NCBI GenBank assembly: GCA_022226935.1
Contig: CP092081.1
Coordinates: 3,406,602 to 3,470,601 of the forward strand
Direction: 5' to 3'
DNA length: 64,000 nucleotides
From: Nitrospira sp.
GTDB lineage: Bacteria > Nitrospirota > Nitrospiria > Nitrospirales > Nitrospiraceae
The number at the start of each line of letters is the position of its first letter. Position 1 is the stretch's first letter. Under the pieces are notes generated by a model. That model saw nothing but the letters and a program-made list of their open reading frames with translations. It was not told the DNA's origin and made no database searches. Both the position numbers and the translations under genes were made by a program. Of this stretch, positions 26,819-36,143 are shown piece by piece.

Positions 26819-28552
26819 ATGGCCATGCAACGTCATCTCACTCGCCCGTCGCTGGCTGATGTGCTGGTGCGTGAAGGGATCCTTCCTCGCCGCACGGTCG
26901 ATCAGGTCGTGGCCCGCCTCGGCGGCAGCACCACCGCGTTGGGGCCTACGCTGGTTGAAGACGGCACCATTTCAGAGATGCAGCTGGCTCAGGCGTTGGC
27001 CGCGCAGTATGGCCTTCCCTATGACGCGCTGACCGGCTTCCGCGTGGATTCCGAGTTTTATCACACCATTTCCGTCAAGCTGATGCGTCGTCATCCCTTC
27101 GTGCCGCTGAAGGACGAGGCGGGGATCCTAACCATTGCCATTTCCGATCCCCAGAACCTGCTGGGATTGGATGAATTGGAAATCTTGCTCAATCGCCCAT
27201 TGCACTATGTGGTGAGTTCAAAGAACGCCATTCAGGCCGCACTGGAGCGCAGCGAAGGATCGAGTCAGGCCTTACGCGAATTAGAGGCGGAGTACCGGTC
27301 GGTTCTCGTCAAGGAAGACGAACGGGGCGAAGAAGTCCTGACGGTGGACCATTTCGGCGAAGACCAGAGCCCTGTCGTCAAGCTGCTCGATACGATTATG
27401 CTCAGCGCTATGCAGCGGCGAGCGAGCGATATTCACATTGAAGCGACGGATCGCGCGACCACGGTGAAATTTCGCGTGGACGGCATTTTGGTCTCAGCTA
27501 TGGATCCGCTGGATGTGAAGCTGCATCCGCCGCTGGTGTCTCGCCTTAAGGTCATGTCAGACCTGGACATCGCAGAGCGCCGGGTCCCGCAAGACGGCAG
27601 CTTCCGAATGCGCCTTGACCGGAAAACGGTCGATTTTCGTGTGTCGATTCTCCCGAGTGTCTTTGGCGAATCGGTCGTGATCAGAATTCTGGACCGGGAG
27701 GCGATCACCACCGGCGTTTCCACCTTGCGGCTGGATCGGCTGGGGTTCAATCCCGAAGATCTCAAGCGGTTCCGGCGCGCCATTACAAGACCCTACGGGA
27801 TGGTGCTTGTGACCGGTCCGACCGGAAGCGGAAAGACCACGACGCTTTATGCCGCCATCAGCGAAATGAACATTCAAGAAGATAAGCTGATCACCATCGA
27901 AGACCCGGTGGAATATCAGCTGCCCGGTGTCGTGCAAATCCCGGTGAATGAAAAGAAAGGCCTCACCTTCGCTCGCGGATTACGATCCATTCTGCGCCAC
28001 GACCCTGACAAGATCATGGTCGGAGAAATCCGCGATGCGGAAACCGCGCAGATCGCTATTCAATCCGCGCTCACCGGCCATTTGGTGTTGACCACGGTGC
28101 ACGCCAACAACGTGTTCGATGTGATCGGCCGGTTCGCATCGATGGGCATTGATTCCTACAATTTCCTTGCGGCGTTGACCTGCGTGCTGGCGCAACGGTT
28201 GATCCGGGTGATTTGCCCGGACTGTCGCCATCAAGTCACGCTGGATCAAGCCCTGGCCGAGGAGTCGGGGCTGGACTATGATGAATTCAAGACCTCACCG
28301 TTTTATGAAGGCAAAGGGTGCTCCGAGTGCCATGACACGGGGTATCGGGGCCGCAAGTGTATTACCGAATTTCTGGATCTGACGGACGAGATTAAGGAAA
28401 TGATTCTGGCTGACCGTGCGTTGTCCGAGATCCGGTACCGCGCAGTCACGGACGGCATGATTACGCTACGGCAGTCCGCGGTCAAGAAAGTGCTGGCCGG
28501 GGAGACGACGCTGCGCGAGATCAACCGTGTGACGTTTAGTGAAGAGCGATAG
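26819..28552 (+). CDS. gspE: Type II secretion/type IV pilus assembly ATPase GspE
   Basis: 577 residues from ATG 26819 with GGAG 9 bases upstream. An N1E (MshEN-like) domain occupies about 1-150. Walker A is GPTGSGKTTTLYA near 332, the Asp box and Walker B follow (GEIRDAET), and a zinc-binding tetracysteine module is formed by CPDC near 466 and CSEC near 501. The N-terminal part with LADVLVREGILP and a following EVQLAQALA-type segment is the MshE/PilB N-terminus that can bind c-di-GMP in some homologues. It powers pseudopilus extension. It abuts the PilM-like gene by 3 bases. Confidence 0.95.
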   Translation: MAMQRHLTRPSLADVLVREGILPRRTVDQVVARLGGSTTALGPTLVEDGTISEMQLAQALAAQYGLPYDALTGFRVDSEFYHTISVKLMRRHPFVPLKDEAGILTIAISDPQNLLGLDELEILLNRPLHYVVSSKNAIQAALERSEGSSQALRELEAEYRSVLVKEDERGEEVLTVDHFGEDQSPVVKLLDTIMLSAMQRRASDIHIEATDRATTVKFRVDGILVSAMDPLDVKLHPPLVSRLKVMSDLDIAERRVPQDGSFRMRLDRKTVDFRVSILPSVFGESVVIRILDREAITTGVSTLRLDRLGFNPEDLKRFRRAITRPYGMVLVTGPTGSGKTTTLYAAISEMNIQEDKLITIEDPVEYQLPGVVQIPVNEKKGLTFARGLRSILRHDPDKIMVGEIRDAETAQIAIQSALTGHLVLTTVHANNVFDVIGRFASMGIDSYNFLAALTCVLAQRLIRVICPDCRHQVTLDQALAEESGLDYDEFKTSPFYEGKGCSECHDTGYRGRKCITEFLDLTDEIKEMILADRALSEIRYRAVTDGMITLRQSAVKKVLAGETTLREINRVTFSEER

Positions 28553-28555
28553 GCG

Positions 28556-29563
28556 ATGTGGGATTGGATTACCAGCAGACCGCAGTATTGCCTGAAAATC
28601 GGGGCGCATGATCTAGCCTGGGCGGAGGTGCATCGCAACTGGCGCGGGCGCCCGCGCTATCAATGCGTCGTCTCGGCCTTGCCCGACGGGATCCTCCGGC
28701 TATCGCCATTGGAACAAAACGTCGTGTCTCCGCATGAGCTGGAATCGCATATCCGCGCGATTGCCGGGTCGGCGACCACCCAGGCTCCCGGCCGTTCTTC
28801 TACCCCGGGAGTGCCTCGCGCCGCGACGGTCATTTTGCCCGATCTGGCCGTGCGTTTGGCGGTCGTCCGCTTGCAAGACCTTCCGTGGAGTTCTGATGAG
28901 CGGGATGCCTTGGTGCGCTGGCGATTGGGGCAGGAGCAGTTGCTGTCATTAAGCGGGGCCAAAGTCTTCTCTCAAGTGTTATCCGAACCCGGCGTGTCCG
29001 GGGACGGGCCCTGCACCGTTCTCGCGGTGGTCGTGCAAGAGGCCGTGCTCGCGCAGTATGAAGCCGTGTGCGAAGCTGCCGGTCTCATCCCGCAGGAAGT
29101 GGATGTCGCAAGCTTACGCTTGTTCAACTTGTGGTCTCATGGAGCCTGGCGTACGGCCGGCTCGACCGCCGATTTCTTGTGGGTGAATGCGACAGACGGC
29201 GGGGTCACGGCCTTTATCTTTCACAAAGGCGTCTTAGTCTTTCTTCGTTCCAAACTGCAGGGTGGCGTGGGGTCGGGCGGGGTCTGGCCTGCCGGCTCGG
29301 AACAACTGGGGATCAACCGGATCGTGCAGGAGTGCGCCGACTCGATTTACGCCTGTCAGCAACAGACGCCGGAGTTGGCGATTAGCCAGACCATCCTGAT
29401 TGCGGATGAGGCCCTGGGACCAGGCTTGCAGCAGCAGTTGGAAAAGGGATTGGGCGTGCCCGTGCAGGCATTGGATTGGGAACGGATGCAGCAATTCGGC
29501 GGGGGGCCGATCACGGGACCCCGGACCAGCGCGGCCATGCCGGCGATTGCAGGGGTGGTCTAA
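28556..29563 (+). CDS. PilM/GspL-N-like actin-fold assembly protein
   Basis: 335 residues. The N-terminal CLKIGAHDLAWAEVHRNWRG is a divergent first phosphate loop of the PilM/GspL actin-like fold; AATVILPDLAVRLAVVRLQDLPW and the middle AAGLIPQEVDVASLRLFNLW match the PilM family. Catalytic loop residues are poor, as is common in GspL. It should sit at the inner face of the membrane and recruit the ATPase to PilN. Followed within 3 bases by the PilN-like gene. Confidence 0.78.
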   Translation: MWDWITSRPQYCLKIGAHDLAWAEVHRNWRGRPRYQCVVSALPDGILRLSPLEQNVVSPHELESHIRAIAGSATTQAPGRSSTPGVPRAATVILPDLAVRLAVVRLQDLPWSSDERDALVRWRLGQEQLLSLSGAKVFSQVLSEPGVSGDGPCTVLAVVVQEAVLAQYEAVCEAAGLIPQEVDVASLRLFNLWSHGAWRTAGSTADFLWVNATDGGVTAFIFHKGVLVFLRSKLQGGVGSGGVWPAGSEQLGINRIVQECADSIYACQQQTPELAISQTILIADEALGPGLQQQLEKGLGVPVQALDWERMQQFGGGPITGPRTSAAMPAIAGVV

Positions 29564-29566
29564 GCC

Positions 29567-30190
29567 ATGATGTTGGATAATCTGGCGTCGGTGCTTCGCG
29601 ATGTGGCTTCGCGTATCGGGCAGCCGTCTGCGCGTAGCGGTGTGTTCACGATCAATTTGAGCAGCCGCTATCGGTGGTATCTGGCGCCGGCACGGTTGCT
29701 GATCATGGTATTGGCGGGAGTGATCGGGGTGGCCATACTCTGGGACATTTCACAATCATGGCTGGTCTGGCAGGACGTGCAAGCGCGAGAATCGGCCTTA
29801 CAGCAGGTGCAGGACCGGGACAAGGAGTTGCTGAAAGAAGCGCAGCAGGAAGGCCTGGATCTCTCCGAAGCCGCCTTGCAATTGCTGCCGAAAGAGATTG
29901 AGTTCGCCAACCATCTGATCGAGAAGCGGAGCTTTTCCTGGACCCGGTTTCTGACCGAATTAGAGCGCGCGATTCCTCAGCGGATTGCCGTCAATAGTAT
30001 CCGTCTTGATCCGGCCAATGCCACGATCATGCTCACCGGCTCAGCGAGAGCGCTGGAAGATGTGACCACTTTGACGGTGATGTTCCAAGACCATCCGCAA
30101 TTTAAGGATCCCGTGTTGGGGCAACACCGGGTGATGGGAAACGGGCTGGTCGAGTTCGACCTGAGCTTGCGGTATCGAAATCGGACTTGA
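29567..30190 (+). CDS. PilN/GspL-C-like inner-membrane protein
   Basis: 207 residues. A short cytoplasmic N-terminus with the PilN-type INLSSRYRW segment precedes one membrane helix (about 45-65), a coiled coil (about 70-110) and a periplasmic ferredoxin-like domain (LTELERAIPQRIAVNSIRLD). This is the classical PilN order. It overlaps the next gene by one base (TGATG). It would bridge PilM in the cytoplasm and PilO in the periplasm. Confidence 0.8.
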   Translation: MMLDNLASVLRDVASRIGQPSARSGVFTINLSSRYRWYLAPARLLIMVLAGVIGVAILWDISQSWLVWQDVQARESALQQVQDRDKELLKEAQQEGLDLSEAALQLLPKEIEFANHLIEKRSFSWTRFLTELERAIPQRIAVNSIRLDPANATIMLTGSARALEDVTTLTVMFQDHPQFKDPVLGQHRVMGNGLVEFDLSLRYRNRT

Positions 30191-30762
30191 TGATGTTTCC
30201 AGGACTTGATCGGCTACAACTGACCTGGCGTCAACCCTATGCGCCCATCCTGCCCTGGGTGGCCTTCGTGGCCGTCTTGGCCATGGTGAGTTACGGCATT
30301 CATGCCCTGGTGTTGGGAGCGGCTCAAGAGGAACAGGTGAGGCTCGAAGCCGAGTCGGTTAAGGCGCGGCAGCAATTGAACCGGCACAGGGAAGCCAAGA
30401 AAGCGAAAGCGGATCTGCAGCGCGTGTGGGCCGTCCTGCCATTGTTTCGGGATTTTGCGCCGCTCGCCCTCGGCGTCACCGAAGAGGCCAAGCGAGATCA
30501 GGTCACACTGCCGGCCCTCTCCTATAAGACGGAAAAGACCTCGGTTCCGGATGCCACCAAGGCGGTGTTGCAGGGAACGGTGACCGGGCGGTATGAGGAT
30601 TTGCGCCGCTTCCTCTACAACTTGGAGTCGGCTCAAGAACTGTTATTTATCGAGGATCTCAACCTCGTCCGCTCAGGAAACATTCAAGACCAACAATTGA
30701 CCTTCAATATCAGGATTTCGACCTATTTGCGGGGAGAGCATCTGCAATCTCCGACGCCCTGA
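30190..30762 (+). CDS. PilO/GspM-like inner-membrane protein
   Basis: 190 residues. One membrane helix (about 17-40), then a coiled coil rich in Glu/Arg/Ala, and a C-terminal domain with VTGRYEDLRRFLYNLESAQEL, the PilO signature. It pairs with the PilN-like protein in the alignment complex. ATG 30190 overlaps the previous TGA; TTG 30187 is an alternative. Six bases separate it from the next gene. Confidence 0.8.
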   Translation: MMFPGLDRLQLTWRQPYAPILPWVAFVAVLAMVSYGIHALVLGAAQEEQVRLEAESVKARQQLNRHREAKKAKADLQRVWAVLPLFRDFAPLALGVTEEAKRDQVTLPALSYKTEKTSVPDATKAVLQGTVTGRYEDLRRFLYNLESAQELLFIEDLNLVRSGNIQDQQLTFNIRISTYLRGEHLQSPTP

Positions 30763-30767
30763 CGCTC

Positions 30768-31481
30768 ATGAATCGAGTCAGTAAAAATCAGGGGCTGCTA
30801 CTGCTGACCCTCGTGGTCTTCTGGATCGGGTTGCTCATCTGGCAATTCGACCATTCCAGTGAACCGGCGCGGGTCCCGTTGACCCATGTGAGTGGGCAGC
30901 GGGCACCGAGCAAAACTCCTCAAGCCGCTTCCGCTGGTAATTTACAAGTTCATCTGGAGCGCTTGGCGGCTATCAAGGGACAACGTGAGGCCACCTTTGC
31001 AACCCCGCGCAACATTTTTGCCAGCCTGCTGCCTCAGGTTGAGCCGGTTGCGGTTCCCCCTCCGGCTCCCCGCCGAGGCCGCTCACGCGGGCCTGCTAAA
31101 GCTGCCCCTCCTCCCGTACTCCAGCCGCTCGAAGAGCCACAGGAACAGACTGCCTCTGAAGAGGAGCAGGAGCCGGTGGTGGAAGGTCCGAAGGGGCCGA
31201 CTCCGGAAGAAATTGAACGGCTTCGAATTGCGACCGAGCTCAATCAGTACCGCTATGTCGGGTTCATGGCGGTTGGGGGAGGGTCGCAGAAAAAGAAGAA
31301 CATGGCGGTAGTGATCAAGAACGACGAGATGCATGTCGTTCAGGTGGGCGAGGTGATAGGCGGGGAAGTTCTGGTCAAAGATGTGTCGTTGAAGGAAATT
31401 ACGCTTCAGGATGTGGGGTCAAAAATCACGCAGGTTATTCCGGTGACGGATGATCCCGGCGCAGGGGGGCAACCCAACTAG
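30768..31481 (+). CDS. PilP/GspC-like periplasmic linker protein
   Basis: 237 residues. One N-terminal membrane anchor (about 9-27), then a long Pro/Ala/Glu-rich linker (about 90-145), and a C-terminal beta domain (RYVGFMAVGGGSQKKKNMAV, VVQVGEVIGGEVLVKDVSLK) that is the homology region of PilP/GspC. PRNIFAS at residue 78 is the segment also seen before GspC domains. It would contact the secretin N-domains. The start follows the PilO-like stop by 5 bases. Confidence 0.78.
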   Translation: MNRVSKNQGLLLLTLVVFWIGLLIWQFDHSSEPARVPLTHVSGQRAPSKTPQAASAGNLQVHLERLAAIKGQREATFATPRNIFASLLPQVEPVAVPPPAPRRGRSRGPAKAAPPPVLQPLEEPQEQTASEEEQEPVVEGPKGPTPEEIERLRIATELNQYRYVGFMAVGGGSQKKKNMAVVIKNDEMHVVQVGEVIGGEVLVKDVSLKEITLQDVGSKITQVIPVTDDPGAGGQPN

Positions 31482-31494
31482 GAGGGCGGTGGGG

Positions 31495-32097
31495 GTGCGT
31501 GGTCCTCTCCAGAATACACGCGGTATCACCTATCTGGCGTTGATGTTTTCGATCGTCTTGATTGGAATTTCCGTCTCTGCCGCGGCCCGCCAATGGACGG
31601 TGATGGTCCAGCGCGAGAAAGAAGCGGACCTCATGGCGAAGGGGATCGAAATTCAGAACGCGCTGGCGCTGTACTCCGCCTCGATGAAAATCGGGCGCAT
31701 TATGGCCACCGAAATTTATCCCCAGTCTCTGGCCGAATTGACGCGCACGCCCAAACCGTTTTTGCGCAGAGTCTATCAGGACCCGATCAGCGGAGGAGAC
31801 TGGGAGTACATGCGCGCGCCCACCGGCGGTATCATGGGAGTGCGCAGCAAAAGCAAAATCAAACCGATCAAGGAACGGGATTTTCCACTGGCCGTTCGCC
31901 ATTTCGAAGGGCGGAAGACCTACCACGACTGGATGTTTCAGCATCCCAATCCTTCCTCGCAATCCATGCTGATGCCGCCGATGATGGGACTGGCTCCCGG
32001 AACCATGCCGATCCAGCCCGGTGCACAAGGTGCCCTTCCCGGGGCCGGCGCTCCACAAGGCACTCCCATGATGCCGGCGCCTCCCCGTAACCCTTGA
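31495..32097 (+). CDS. Atypical pseudopilin lacking Glu5
   Basis: 200 residues from GTG 31495, 9 bases after AGGAGG at 31480-31485. The leader ends NTRG and the hydrophobic segment begins ITYLALMFSIVLIGISVSAA. Position +5 is Ala instead of Glu, which canonical pilins need for methylation and subunit packing. After the helix, REKEADLMAKGIEIQNALALY and AELTRTPKPFLRRVYQDPIS are typical of this variant pseudopilin family. The C-terminus is a Pro/Met/Gly-rich, low-complexity tail of about 55 residues. It may act as a minor or tip pseudopilin. An ATG at 31450 would overlap the preceding gene. Confidence 0.75.
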   Translation: MRGPLQNTRGITYLALMFSIVLIGISVSAAARQWTVMVQREKEADLMAKGIEIQNALALYSASMKIGRIMATEIYPQSLAELTRTPKPFLRRVYQDPISGGDWEYMRAPTGGIMGVRSKSKIKPIKERDFPLAVRHFEGRKTYHDWMFQHPNPSSQSMLMPPMMGLAPGTMPIQPGAQGALPGAGAPQGTPMMPAPPRNP

Positions 32098-32219
32098 CCC
32101 GACTCCAAACCCCACAGTATCCTGTCACGCTATCGTTTTCGCGCCTACGTTCACCATCTTGATCGGCGGATACCATGGCCTAGGGCCTCATGTATCGCCA
32201 AGCAGCAGGAATTCACGAC

Positions 32220-33533
32220 ATGGAACAAGACCTGACCGAATCCCCGGCTCCGGAGCTGGAAGCTCCCATTGAAGTATTGTCTCCTGAAGACTATGTGATG
32301 GGTTTGGTAAAGAGCGCCAAAAAGGCGGCGGGTCGGCTCTCGACCCTCTCGGCTGCAGTAAAAAATCAAGCGTTGGAGGCCATGGCTGAGGGGCTTGAAG
32401 CGCATGAGGCGGAGCTGCTGGCCGAGAACGAAAAGGATCTTGAACAATTCGATGCGACACCGGAGCGCAAGGCGCTGGGAGACCGGTTGCGACTGACGGC
32501 GGAGCGCATTCGCGACATGGCTGCCGGGCTTCGTGATGTCGCTCGCTTGCCGGATCCGCTTGGGGAAATGCCCAAGATGTGGACGCGGCCGAACGGCATG
32601 CAGGTCGGCCGGATGCGGGTCCCGATTGGAGTCATCGGAATCATTTACGAAGCTCGTCCCAATGTGACGGCCGACTCGGCGGCTCTCTGTCTCAAGTCTG
32701 GAAATGTCTGTCTCCTGCGGGGTGGATCGGAAGCGTTGCATTCCAATACGGCGATTGCCAAAGTCTTGAGCGAGGCAGCCGAGAAGGCCGGCGTGCCCGC
32801 CGGCGCGATCACCTTTGTCGATCGCCCGGAGCGTGAAATCGTTCAGTTGTTGTTGAAGCAGGATCAGTATATCGACCTCATCATCCCCCGGGGCGGGGAT
32901 TCCTTGATGAAGACCATCGCCGAACATGCCACGATCCCGGTGCTGAAGCATGACAAGGGCGTCTGCCACACCTATGTCGATGCCGATGCGGATCCGAAGG
33001 TGGCCGAACAGATCTGCATGAATGCCAAGGTTCAGCGCCCCTCCACCTGCAATGCCATGGAAACGCTCTTGGTCCATCACAGCATCGCGCGGACTTGGTT
33101 GCCGCACCTGATCAAACAGCTCACGGCGGCGAAGGTGGAAGTGCGCGGTTGCGCCAAGACCTGCCAACTGTGTCCTGAGGTGAAGCCGGCGGTGGAGGAT
33201 GATTTCGGGCATGAATTTCTTGATCTGATTCTCGCGGTCAAGGTGGTCAAGCACATGGATGAAGCGCTTGAGCACATTGCCACATTCGGTTCCCGTCATA
33301 CGGAAGCGATTGTGACCAAGGATTATTCTAGGGCCATGCGATTCTTGCGTGAAGTCGATGCCGGTGCGGTTTTAGTGAATGCGTCGACCAGGCTCAATGA
33401 CGGGTACCAGTTCGGCCTCGGAGCAGAAATCGGCATCAGCACATCTCGGCTGCACGCGAGAGGACCGATGGGGCTTGAGGAATTGACCTGTTCCAAATTC
33501 GTGGTGCTTGGGAGCGGGCAGATCCGCGAATAA
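32220..33533 (+). CDS. proA: Gamma-glutamyl phosphate reductase
   Basis: 437 residues. Second step of proline synthesis: NADPH reduction of glutamyl-5-phosphate to the semialdehyde. ALDH-fold motifs: RMRVPIGVIGIIYEARPNVT, LRGGSEALHSN, PRGGDSLM, and the catalytic cysteine in VQRPSTCNAMETLL. The C-terminus HARGPMGLEELTCSKFV is diagnostic. About 20 residues longer than usual at the N-terminus; ATG 32220 is preferred over 32190. A housekeeping enzyme embedded between pseudopilin genes, it abuts the next gene with no spacing (TAA then ATG). No proB is in the window. Confidence 0.97.
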   Translation: MEQDLTESPAPELEAPIEVLSPEDYVMGLVKSAKKAAGRLSTLSAAVKNQALEAMAEGLEAHEAELLAENEKDLEQFDATPERKALGDRLRLTAERIRDMAAGLRDVARLPDPLGEMPKMWTRPNGMQVGRMRVPIGVIGIIYEARPNVTADSAALCLKSGNVCLLRGGSEALHSNTAIAKVLSEAAEKAGVPAGAITFVDRPEREIVQLLLKQDQYIDLIIPRGGDSLMKTIAEHATIPVLKHDKGVCHTYVDADADPKVAEQICMNAKVQRPSTCNAMETLLVHHSIARTWLPHLIKQLTAAKVEVRGCAKTCQLCPEVKPAVEDDFGHEFLDLILAVKVVKHMDEALEHIATFGSRHTEAIVTKDYSRAMRFLREVDAGAVLVNASTRLNDGYQFGLGAEIGISTSRLHARGPMGLEELTCSKFVVLGSGQIRE

Positions 33534-35312
33534 ATGCCCGTGGATGCCTCGTTACAGGAGATACTGAGCCGCCCCGGGACGCTCGCCTTTCCTTCCAATC
33601 TTGCTGATGCGCCGCACCTGCCGGCGTCATCAGCGTCGATCCTCCGCCTGCCCACAGGACATCTCGTCGTCTATGGAAGCCATGGTCGTCGAATATTGGC
33701 GACGGATCCTAAGGGGTATCCATTACATGAGTGCGAATGGGAATCGGTCGATGGCCAGCCGCGTCTCGTTCGAAGCCGCGTGCACCTGGATTGGGGGGCA
33801 TGGGTTGGACTCATTCCCGGTGGGCTCGTCAATACTATGACCCTGGATTTATCCAGGAAGCCGGGATGGCAGCGGCTCAGGGCCGACGATCTTCGCGGTA
33901 TGGCGGCTCAGGCCATGCGGGTTCCGATGGATGAAGTGCGGTTTTTTTACAGCGATCAGGACATGACGATTGATGCGAAGGGCAGCGCCACGATCCGGCA
34001 CCGCAAAGACGCGATCTACCATCTGCCAGACGGAACCTTCGAGACCCAACAATTTATGGCCTGCATGGGGGCCATGCATTGGGAAAGCATCGATTTTCTG
34101 CCGGTCGTCGAGCTGTTTTTATCACTGCTACCCGGCACTGGCTCCGCCCTCTTTGAATTGATCCGCGGGCTCTATGACGATCAGAATCGCGGGCAGGCGG
34201 TTCCGCGGCCGTTGCGGTATCGTGGTATTCCGACCTATCCGTCCGAAGCGGCGTATCGTCTGTTCAGCAATTTCTTTTCTCCTCACCTGAAGGATGGCGG
34301 TGATCCTTTTCCGGTGTTCATGGATGCGCCGCGATCCCACCTAGTGACATGGACACCCGTCCCGGATCCACCGAGAAGACATGTCGACCTGTCGCAGAAG
34401 GTGTGCGCCACGATTCAAGGCCATCGCATGCTGAAAGCAACCCATTGGGACGATCCGGCAGGGCTTTCTCATCAGCCCTTCGATCAGAGAGGCGTTGCGC
34501 CGTGCCAGCGCGGATTGATGATCCGGCAGGGGCAACTCCTGTTGATCGAGGGAGACACGGCGCGCGCGATTCCGTTGCCGGACGACTGGGGACGAATCGA
34601 CGGACCCTCCGCGCCAGGTGTTCCCTTGCCCGCCGTCGAGTGGAGATCGGTGTTCGATGGGAGCCCCCCGCAGGTCTATCCGGAAGCGGCATTCGGCGCC
34701 GTCCTGCTGTATCCCGACGATGAACGGGAAATCGGGGAATTGGCGACTCAACCGTTCGTTGCCGACTACCTTCAAGATCTCATCGAGCAAGATCGGCCGT
34801 TGTCTGCGAAAGTGTCCCGTGCGGAGCATGTACTGATTTCCGGATTTGATGCGGCAATCACCACATGCGTCGGCAGCGACCGTCCGCGCGCGTATACGGT
34901 ACGGTATGGCCATGCGGCGTTTGCGCAGCGCCAGGCACAAATGTGGTGGAACCTCCTAGTCCGCGCACAGCGACTGGAGTGGCTCACCCGAGTACACATG
35001 CGCCCTCATGGAATAGAAGGGGAAAGTCCCGAGTCATACGACCTTGCATATGAGTGGTTGCCGTTCGATCTCTATGACAAGCCGGACGCGATTAGCCGCC
35101 GAGTGCAGCATTTGGCCGGTCAACTGTCGCCTGGGGCGGTGGCGTTCATCGTCGGTCCGCCGACCGTGGCAGACCGTTGCCGAACGGCCGGAGTGCACTT
35201 GCAGGCCATCACGCCAGTGGCCTCGCTTCCTACGTTTCGGATGCATCAAAGTGTGTTGCCTCGCGCCCGACTCAAGGCGGGCATCATGCTGTACCAGATC
35301 GTTCGCGCTTGA
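33534..35312 (+). CDS. Unrecognised 592-residue protein
   Basis: 592 residues beginning with ATG directly after the proA stop, so translation is very likely coupled. No signal peptide, no membrane segment and no motif that I recognise. The composition is that of a soluble, folded, average protein with many Trp, Pro and Arg. Repeated features include DLSRKPGWQRLRADDLRGMA, FRYSDQDMTID-like FFYSDQDMTID, and a C-terminal half with PRAYTVRYGHAAFAQRQAQ and ARLKAGIMLYQIVRA. The last part, with AFIVGPPTVADRCR and two Gly-rich turns, might be a Rossmann-like domain, but this is weak. Conserved position between proA and the gspG gene hints at a link to the secretion machinery. No function is assigned. 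Confidence 0.8.
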   Translation: MPVDASLQEILSRPGTLAFPSNLADAPHLPASSASILRLPTGHLVVYGSHGRRILATDPKGYPLHECEWESVDGQPRLVRSRVHLDWGAWVGLIPGGLVNTMTLDLSRKPGWQRLRADDLRGMAAQAMRVPMDEVRFFYSDQDMTIDAKGSATIRHRKDAIYHLPDGTFETQQFMACMGAMHWESIDFLPVVELFLSLLPGTGSALFELIRGLYDDQNRGQAVPRPLRYRGIPTYPSEAAYRLFSNFFSPHLKDGGDPFPVFMDAPRSHLVTWTPVPDPPRRHVDLSQKVCATIQGHRMLKATHWDDPAGLSHQPFDQRGVAPCQRGLMIRQGQLLLIEGDTARAIPLPDDWGRIDGPSAPGVPLPAVEWRSVFDGSPPQVYPEAAFGAVLLYPDDEREIGELATQPFVADYLQDLIEQDRPLSAKVSRAEHVLISGFDAAITTCVGSDRPRAYTVRYGHAAFAQRQAQMWWNLLVRAQRLEWLTRVHMRPHGIEGESPESYDLAYEWLPFDLYDKPDAISRRVQHLAGQLSPGAVAFIVGPPTVADRCRTAGVHLQAITPVASLPTFRMHQSVLPRARLKAGIMLYQIVRA

Positions 35313-35413
35313 ACCGGATGCTTTCTGTCGAGTCATGGATCCGAAGCGAGCCGGCGCGAACGAGATGAGGATGACACTAGGGAATACCATTACAGTCTCA
35401 TAGACGTTCCTGT

Positions 35414-35419
35414 TACAAT
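35414..35419 (+). promoter_or_regulatory. Weak -10-like element before the gspG gene
   Basis: TACAAT, 5 of 6 bases matching the -10 consensus, lies 64 bases before the gspG start. Upstream 18 bases TTACAG is a poor -35. The 170-base gap between genes is the longest in this run, so a separate promoter for the major pseudopilin is plausible. Confidence 0.25.
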
Positions 35420-35482
35420 TCACGATCGGTCCGCCGGTCAGAGCGCGGCAGCCGGGGCCGATTGAGAGAAGGAGCACCAAGG

Positions 35483-36001
35483 ATGAGATTTCGAGACTGC
35501 ATGAACGCTTTCATGAGCGGCCGCGGTGCATCGTCCCGGCATCGTTGCTCGGGTCCTACCGGGAAGCTGAACTCTAGCGACGGATTTTCGTTCATCGAAG
35601 TGATGATCGTTGTCGTGATCCTGGCCATCCTCGCGACGCTCCTGATTCCCAAAGTGATGGGACGCACGGAAGATGCCAAGCGGGCCGCCGCCAAGGCGCA
35701 AATCTCAAACATCGAAAGCGCGCTCCAATTGTACAAGCTTGATAACGGCAATCTGCCGTCGACCGAGCAGGGCCTGAAGGCGTTGGTTGAACGGCCTGCA
35801 TCAGGTCCCGCTGCGCCGAATTGGAAGGCGGGTGGGTATCTCCCGAAGGTGCCGGTCGATCCGTGGGGCACGCCTTACAAATACACGGTGCCTTCGTCGC
35901 AAGGTGCCGAATTTGAGATTCTCTCGTTCGGCGCGGACGGCACTCCCGGAGGCGACGGCAAAAACGCCGATATCGTCAGTTGGGATCTGGACCGCAACTA
36001 G
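35483..36001 (+). CDS. gspG: Major pseudopilin GspG
   Basis: 172 residues from ATG 35483 with AGGAGC 7 bases upstream. The prepilin motif is SSDG/FSFIEVMIVVVILAIL, with Gly-1, Phe+1, Glu+5. The mature domain has AQISNIESALQLYKLDNGNL, STEQGLKALVERP, GGYLPKVPVDPWGTPY and a calcium-site-like FGADGTPGGDGKNADIVSWD, all textbook GspG. The leader is unusually long (about 42 residues from ATG 35483). It builds the pseudopilus shaft. It is separated from the rest of the cluster by proA and the unknown gene. Confidence 0.95.
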   Translation: MRFRDCMNAFMSGRGASSRHRCSGPTGKLNSSDGFSFIEVMIVVVILAILATLLIPKVMGRTEDAKRAAAKAQISNIESALQLYKLDNGNLPSTEQGLKALVERPASGPAAPNWKAGGYLPKVPVDPWGTPYKYTVPSSQGAEFEILSFGADGTPGGDGKNADIVSWDLDRN

Positions 36002-36143
36002 CTTCCGGCGTCAGGACACCTCAACTTCCTCGAAACCCGCAGGATTCTTTCCAATGCACCGGTGGAGGTGGTTGGTACTGATTTAAGGTCCTGCGTCTCT
36101 CGACCGATGAGGAGAAGAGACGAACTCTGCCGGGAGGAGGGCC

